In this document: one piece after another, positions 33,179 through 36,554 of the stretch
Position numbering within the stretch: position 1 is the first letter of the stretch
Layout of the letters: every line of letters starts with the position of its first letter
NCBI GenBank assembly: GCA_016292575.1
Contig: JAEDIH010000003.1
Span: 1-36,554, forward strand
Direction: 5' to 3'
From: Clostridiaceae bacterium
GTDB taxonomy: Bacteria > Bacillota > Clostridia > Oscillospirales > Acutalibacteraceae
DNA length: 36,554 bases
The notes under the pieces: generated by a model
Seen by the model: only the letters and a program-made list of their open reading frames with translations
Told to the model about the DNA's origin: nothing
The model's database searches: none
Program-made: the position numbers and the translations under genes

Positions 33179-33733
33179 TCAGATTTCCATAATCTCTTTT
33201 TCTTTTGCGTCGGCAACGGCTTCAATATCCTTGATGCAGTTGTCGGTAATCTTCTGAATTTCCTTTTCTCCGTCCTTGAGGTCGTCCTCGGTAATCTCTG
33301 AATTCTTCTTCATTGCCTTGAGCTTTTCAATGCAGTCGCGGCGGATTGAGCGCGCGGCAACCTTTGAGTTTTCGGCAATCTTCTGAACATCCTTGACAAG
33401 CTCGCGTCTTCTGTCCTCGGTGAGGGGCGGAAATGTCAGGCGGATAACCGTTCCGTCGTTCTGCGGATTGATTCCGATATCGGAGGCAAGAATGGCCTTT
33501 TCAATGCCCTTGAGAACGGATTTGTCCCACGGCTGAATAACAAGCACCCTCGCTTCGGAAACGGAAACGGAGGCAAGCTGACCAATGGGAGTCGGCGTAC
33601 CGTAATAATCAACGCTCAGCTTATCGAGAATCTGCGGATTGGCTCTTCCCGCGCGTATGCCTGCATATTCGCTCTTAAGAGCGCTCACGGTTTTGCCCAT
33701 TTTTGTTTTGGCTTTTTCAAATACTTCTTTCAT
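33179..33733 (-). CDS. frr: Ribosome recycling factor Frr
   Basis: The protein starts MKEVFEKAKTKMGKTVSALK and contains EYAGIRAGRANPQILDKLSV, the RRF signature, then VIRLTFPPLTEDRRRELVKD. With EF-G it splits the post-termination ribosome. The start at 33733 is chosen for AAAGGAG eight bases upstream and gives 184 residues, the normal length; the frame extends further upstream without support. It follows pyrH by 105 bases. Confidence 0.97.
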   Translation of the reverse strand: MKEVFEKAKTKMGKTVSALKSEYAGIRAGRANPQILDKLSVDYYGTPTPIGQLASVSVSEARVLVIQPWDKSVLKGIEKAILASDIGINPQNDGTVIRLTFPPLTEDRRRELVKDVQKIAENSKVAARSIRRDCIEKLKAMKKNSEITEDDLKDGEKEIQKITDNCIKDIEAVADAKEKEIMEI

Positions 33734-33838
33734 AATGATAACTCCTTTTACTGATGTAATGTTTAAAAAACTAATGAAAATGCTCAGCCGGCTGTTAAGC
33801 TGCGATTTCCCGCACAACAGCAATTATTGCAAAGCCAC

Positions 33839-34543
33839 TTACGACACTACCGTTCCGATTTTTTCGCCCTTAACGGCGCGGACAATGTTTTCCGGGTCGT
33901 TGAGGTTAAAAACAAGGATAGAGATTTTGTTATCCCTGCAAAGCGAGGCGGCGGTGCTGTCCATTACGGCAAGACCTTTTTCAAGAATTTCGCTGTGGGT
34001 AAGGGTGTCATACTTTACCGCGTCGGGATACTTGTTCGGATCCTTGTCATAAACGCCGTCAACGTTAGTTGCCTTGAAGATGATTTCAGCGTTGATCTCC
34101 GCCGCGCGAAGAGCCGCCGCCGTATCGGTTGAAAAGAACGGGTTGCCCGTTCCGCAGCCGAAGATGACAACTCTGCCCTTTTCAAGGTGGCGAACCGCTT
34201 TGTTTCTGATATAAGGTTCTGCAACCTGCTGCATGGAGATTGCCGTCTGCACTCTGACGGGAACGCCGAGCTGCTCAAGCGTATCGGCAAGGGCGAGGGA
34301 ATTCATCGCCGTTGCAAGCATTCCCATGTGGTCGGCCCTCGTTCGGTCCATTTCACCGCTGCTGCGTCCGCGCCAGAAGTTTCCGCCGCCGACAACAAGA
34401 CCTATCTGCACGCCGAGATCGGCGCAGTCCTTGACCGCCCTGCAAATTTTATTAACCGTTTCAAAGTCAATGCCTTTTCCGTCCTTACCGGCAAGAACCT
34501 CTCCGCTGAGCTTGAGAAGGATCCTCTTATATACATTCTGCAT
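33839..34543 (-). CDS. pyrH: UMP kinase PyrH
   Basis: The bacterial hexameric UMP kinase, phosphorylating UMP to UDP with ATP. It starts MQNVYKRILLKLSGEVLAG and contains GLVVGGGNFWRG, the DRTRADHMGMLATAMNSLAL segment and KATNVDGVYDKDPNKYP. The start at 34543 gives 234 residues; a longer frame upstream covers the leader and is not supported. AAGGA lies about 12 bases upstream, a somewhat long spacing. It heads the housekeeping run, with its own promoter. The usual upstream neighbours rpsB-tsf are replaced here by lipase-like genes. Confidence 0.96.
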   Translation of the reverse strand: MQNVYKRILLKLSGEVLAGKDGKGIDFETVNKICRAVKDCADLGVQIGLVVGGGNFWRGRSSGEMDRTRADHMGMLATAMNSLALADTLEQLGVPVRVQTAISMQQVAEPYIRNKAVRHLEKGRVVIFGCGTGNPFFSTDTAAALRAAEINAEIIFKATNVDGVYDKDPNKYPDAVKYDTLTHSEILEKGLAVMDSTAASLCRDNKISILVFNLNDPENIVRAVKGEKIGTVVS

Positions 34544-34680
34544 TTTTAATGACCGTCCTTTCCGGAACACAAGAAGCTGAAATCGGGTTCTGACTGTGCA
34601 GAACAGTGCGCAGCTTTGTTTTACCGTCTTGTGAAAAATGTCGATATTACTCGGTGTACCCTGTAAATACCTATACAAAC

Positions 34681-34709
34681 ATTCTACTAAATATGAACCG
34701 TGGTGTAAA
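34681..34709 (-). promoter_or_regulatory. Promoter of the pyrH operon
   Basis: On the minus strand TTTACA (34704-34709), a 17-base spacer and TAGAAT (34681-34686). The leader to pyrH is about 130 bases and includes a GTTCTG-N6-CAGAAC hairpin. The promoter begins only 17 bases after the stop codon of the upstream lipase-like gene and no terminator separates them, so read-through is possible. Confidence 0.72.
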
Positions 34710-34726
34710 GTGTTTTTTCAAATATT

Positions 34727-36325
34727 TTATACAGCCTTAAAAAAGAACGCTCTGATGAACGCAAGCATACGTCCGAACCAATCGTCAAGCTTTTCAAGGA
34801 AGCTCTTTTGCGAAGCGTCCGACGGAATTTCGACTCCCTCGGTCAGCGACGTGCATTTTCCGCTGCTTCTGTCAAGCGAAAGGAACTGCGGATAAAGCGG
34901 ATTTGTCCTCACGTCAACGGCCTCCTCGGAGGTTGCAATCCAGACAAGAAGTCTGCCGCTGTCCTGCTCTCTGCCGTATTCAACATGGCTCATGTTCTTT
35001 ATGAACCAGGTTTTTTCCGGAAGAATGCAGACCGAAGCGTCAATAACTTTATCGGTTGAAATGTGGTTGTGGCTCTTGTTGCTGCAAACGCTTTCACGCG
35101 TGATGGAAGAAGAGTCAAGCGTTTTTCCGTAATCCGCAACCTCGGCATAGCCCGTCATAAGATATGTATCAATAAGGCTGTCGGTATGATTGCAGGCACT
35201 TTCCGTGAGCGGGATTCCCGCGTAGCCGTAGGCTCCCGTAAAATATACGTTCACGCCGCTGCTTTCCGCCTTTTCGATAAGCTCCTGAGCTTTCATTCCG
35301 ACGTTATACGCGTACTCATCGGTCTTTGCAATAAAGCTGTCGCTCAAGGATGCGTAAGGGATCATCTGCTTTTTTGCCTTTTCATAATACTCGCAGTTCA
35401 TAAGTCCCCATATTCCGGGGAAACGGACAAAGGTATCCATGAACACCTTTGAATAGACCGGCTCCTTCAGCTTTTCAATCATCGCTCTGAGATAAGCGTC
35501 AAGCGCTTTTTTTGCGCTTTTGCCATATTTTTTAATAACGTCCTTGCCAAGACCGAAAAACTCATAGGCAAAATCGCTTTTTATCAGGTGTTCTTCAATA
35601 CAGTTAAGAACCGCGTCAATTTCAATTTCAATATTTCCCGTAAAAAGCTTTCCGACTATATCCGTTCCGAAAACAGCCGTTGAGGCAAAAACAACGTTAT
35701 GAAGCTTCTCGGTGCCGTATTTATAAAAATAAGATGTTGCCACCGTTCCGCCGAAGCTCATTGCAACAAGCGAAACCTTTTCGCTTCCGGTCTCCTCAAG
35801 AACCTTGTCAATCATTGCTTTTAAATCATCGGCAATATCAAGTGCGCTTCTTCTGAAATCGAAATAGAAAAAATATGCCCTGTCCCAGCCGATTTTTTCC
35901 GCAATCGCGCGTATTACGCCCTTTTCGGTGGACTTTGTTGCCTCATCGTCTTTAAACACTTCATAATTTCCGACATTTTCCGTAAAAACGGTCGCGGAAA
36001 CATTATAAACGGAGTCTCCGTTTTCATCGCACTTCAGTTTTTCAAACAAACCGTGGATAGGCTCCATGCCGTATTTGCCGAGGATATCCCATTTGTTAAG
36101 CAGAGCCGACGCGCTCAGCGAGGGCGCAACGCCCAGTACACTTTTAACGATTGTTTCCGCAGAGGGCGGAAAAGCTGTTTCCGAGGTATCCATGTCATAA
36201 AGGGGGAAAGCTCCCATTCCGCTGACAAGAATAACGGGTGTGCTTTCTTCGTCCTTTGCAAAGGCGAGTGTCATGCAGGAAAAAGCAAGCAAAGCACAAA
36301 GAATGAGCGAAATAATCCTTTTCAT
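34727..36325 (-). CDS. Secreted lipase-like alpha/beta hydrolase, 532 aa
   Basis: A signal peptide (LILCALLAFSCMTLAFA) is followed by PVILVSGMGAFPLYD, an oxyanion-type strand, and the nucleophile elbow VSLVAMSFGGTVATSYFY with Ser190. The elbow is A-x-S-x-G rather than G-x-S-x-G. The layout resembles LCAT/lipase-type hydrolases (weak, by eye). A His near the C-terminal third (KNMSHVEYGREQ) is a triad candidate. The last 25 residues (SFLEKLDDWFGRMLAFIRAF, then FFKAV) form an aromatic amphipathic tail like those of other secreted proteins here. GAGGAG lies 10 bases before the start. It is 24 bases downstream of a paralogue cut by the window end. Confidence 0.82.
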   Translation of the reverse strand: MKRIISLILCALLAFSCMTLAFAKDEESTPVILVSGMGAFPLYDMDTSETAFPPSAETIVKSVLGVAPSLSASALLNKWDILGKYGMEPIHGLFEKLKCDENGDSVYNVSATVFTENVGNYEVFKDDEATKSTEKGVIRAIAEKIGWDRAYFFYFDFRRSALDIADDLKAMIDKVLEETGSEKVSLVAMSFGGTVATSYFYKYGTEKLHNVVFASTAVFGTDIVGKLFTGNIEIEIDAVLNCIEEHLIKSDFAYEFFGLGKDVIKKYGKSAKKALDAYLRAMIEKLKEPVYSKVFMDTFVRFPGIWGLMNCEYYEKAKKQMIPYASLSDSFIAKTDEYAYNVGMKAQELIEKAESSGVNVYFTGAYGYAGIPLTESACNHTDSLIDTYLMTGYAEVADYGKTLDSSSITRESVCSNKSHNHISTDKVIDASVCILPEKTWFIKNMSHVEYGREQDSGRLLVWIATSEEAVDVRTNPLYPQFLSLDRSSGKCTSLTEGVEIPSDASQKSFLEKLDDWFGRMLAFIRAFFFKAV

Positions 36326-36349
36326 TTTTGATTTTCTCCTCTTATATAA

Positions 36350-36554
36350 TTATTTTTTAATTTTTGAAACAAGATTAGTGATGACCGAGCAGAGATTTTT
36401 GAAAAATTCAACAAGTCTTGAAAGAAAGCTTGAGCGCTCGTCAAGAATACTGTGCTTTATCTCACTGCCGGTAAGGGAGGAGAGCTTTCCGGTGGTGTTG
36501 TTGAACTCGGAAAACTGCGGATAGCCGTTTTCGCTGTCCACAAAAACCTCTTCC
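36350..36554 (-). CDS. C-terminal end of a second lipase-like paralogue (cut by window edge)
   Basis: The frame is open to the window edge and ends at 36350. Its 67 residues (EEVFVDSENGYPQFSEFNNT onwards) align with the end of the 532-aa protein: both have EE-x-V-D before a YPQF motif, then SLT-x-G, and end in an amphipathic helix (SFLSRLVEFFKNLCSVITNL). A tandem duplication is the simplest reading. An internal GTG is not needed as a start because the frame continues upstream. The catalytic part lies outside the window. Confidence 0.8.
   Translation of the reverse strand, partial: EEVFVDSENGYPQFSEFNNTTGKLSSLTGSEIKHSILDERSSFLSRLVEFFKNLCSVITNLVSKIKK

Noticed and set aside
33734..33823. 30-codon N-terminal extension of frr
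   Set aside because: No ribosome binding site at the upstream ATG, while the internal start has AAAGGAG and gives the normal family length.
1..36554. tRNA, rRNA, insertion sequences, transposase or phage genes
   Set aside because: I saw no cloverleaf-type tRNA, rRNA segment, transposase motif or terminal inverted repeats; the window appears free of mobile elements.

Overview
The window looks like the chromosome of an anaerobic gut Firmicute, most probably a Clostridia member of the Oscillospiraceae/Ruminococcaceae type. The evidence is the Gram-positive replicative polymerase PolC, the gene order pyrH-frr-uppS-cdsA-dxr-rseP-ispG-polC, strong AGGAGG-type ribosome binding sites, an anaerobic sulfatase-maturing radical SAM enzyme, and secreted proteins rich in InlB-type and Cys-x2-Cys repeats. 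The species cannot be read from the sequence. Nearly every gene is on the minus strand. The exceptions are the 3' end of a TarJ-like dehydrogenase at the left edge and a tiny secreted-peptide gene at 7583-7711.

Layout, left to right. Positions 1-4240 hold the TarJ-like gene end, a secreted Cys-repeat protein, a secreted alpha/beta hydrolase and two tandem, related mini-genes encoding 41- and 28-residue aromatic amphipathic peptides. Each mini-gene has its own sigma-A promoter and terminator. Positions 4238-7341 hold a coupled two-gene unit: a membrane-anchored Cys-type sulfatase and its radical SAM maturase. Positions 7342-13976 hold the plus-strand secreted peptide, an unrecognised three-helix membrane protein, a YfbR-type nucleotidase, a small one-repeat InlB protein, and ruvX with a class A penicillin-binding protein. 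Positions 13977-21711 hold a 2157-residue secreted repeat protein with a roughly 200-nt leader, and a Ser/Thr-rich lipoprotein. Positions 21808-34543 hold a long housekeeping run, transcribed right to left: pyrH, frr, uppS, cdsA, dxr, rseP, ispG, polC, a TrmN6-like methyltransferase, rsmI and a small membrane protein. The right edge holds two tandem secreted lipase-like paralogues, the second cut by the window end.

How the parts fit together: the housekeeping run joins ribosome recycling, isoprenoid precursor synthesis (dxr, ispG), the undecaprenyl carrier (uppS), phospholipid synthesis (cdsA) and replication (polC). The accessory half is about the cell surface: peptidoglycan synthesis, sulfatase and hydrolase activity, and several secreted proteins that lack LPXTG or SLH anchors.

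The most notable observations are: (1) the two tandem mini-proteins, which resemble the aromatic amphipathic C-terminal tails of larger secreted proteins in the same window; (2) a PolC with no exonuclease domain inserted in its PHP domain; (3) a sulfatase with an LtaS-like five-helix N-terminus but a true formylglycine-type active site; (4) an isolated plus-strand gene whose product would be a 15-residue secreted peptide. All functional calls come from reading motifs by eye; no database search was run.
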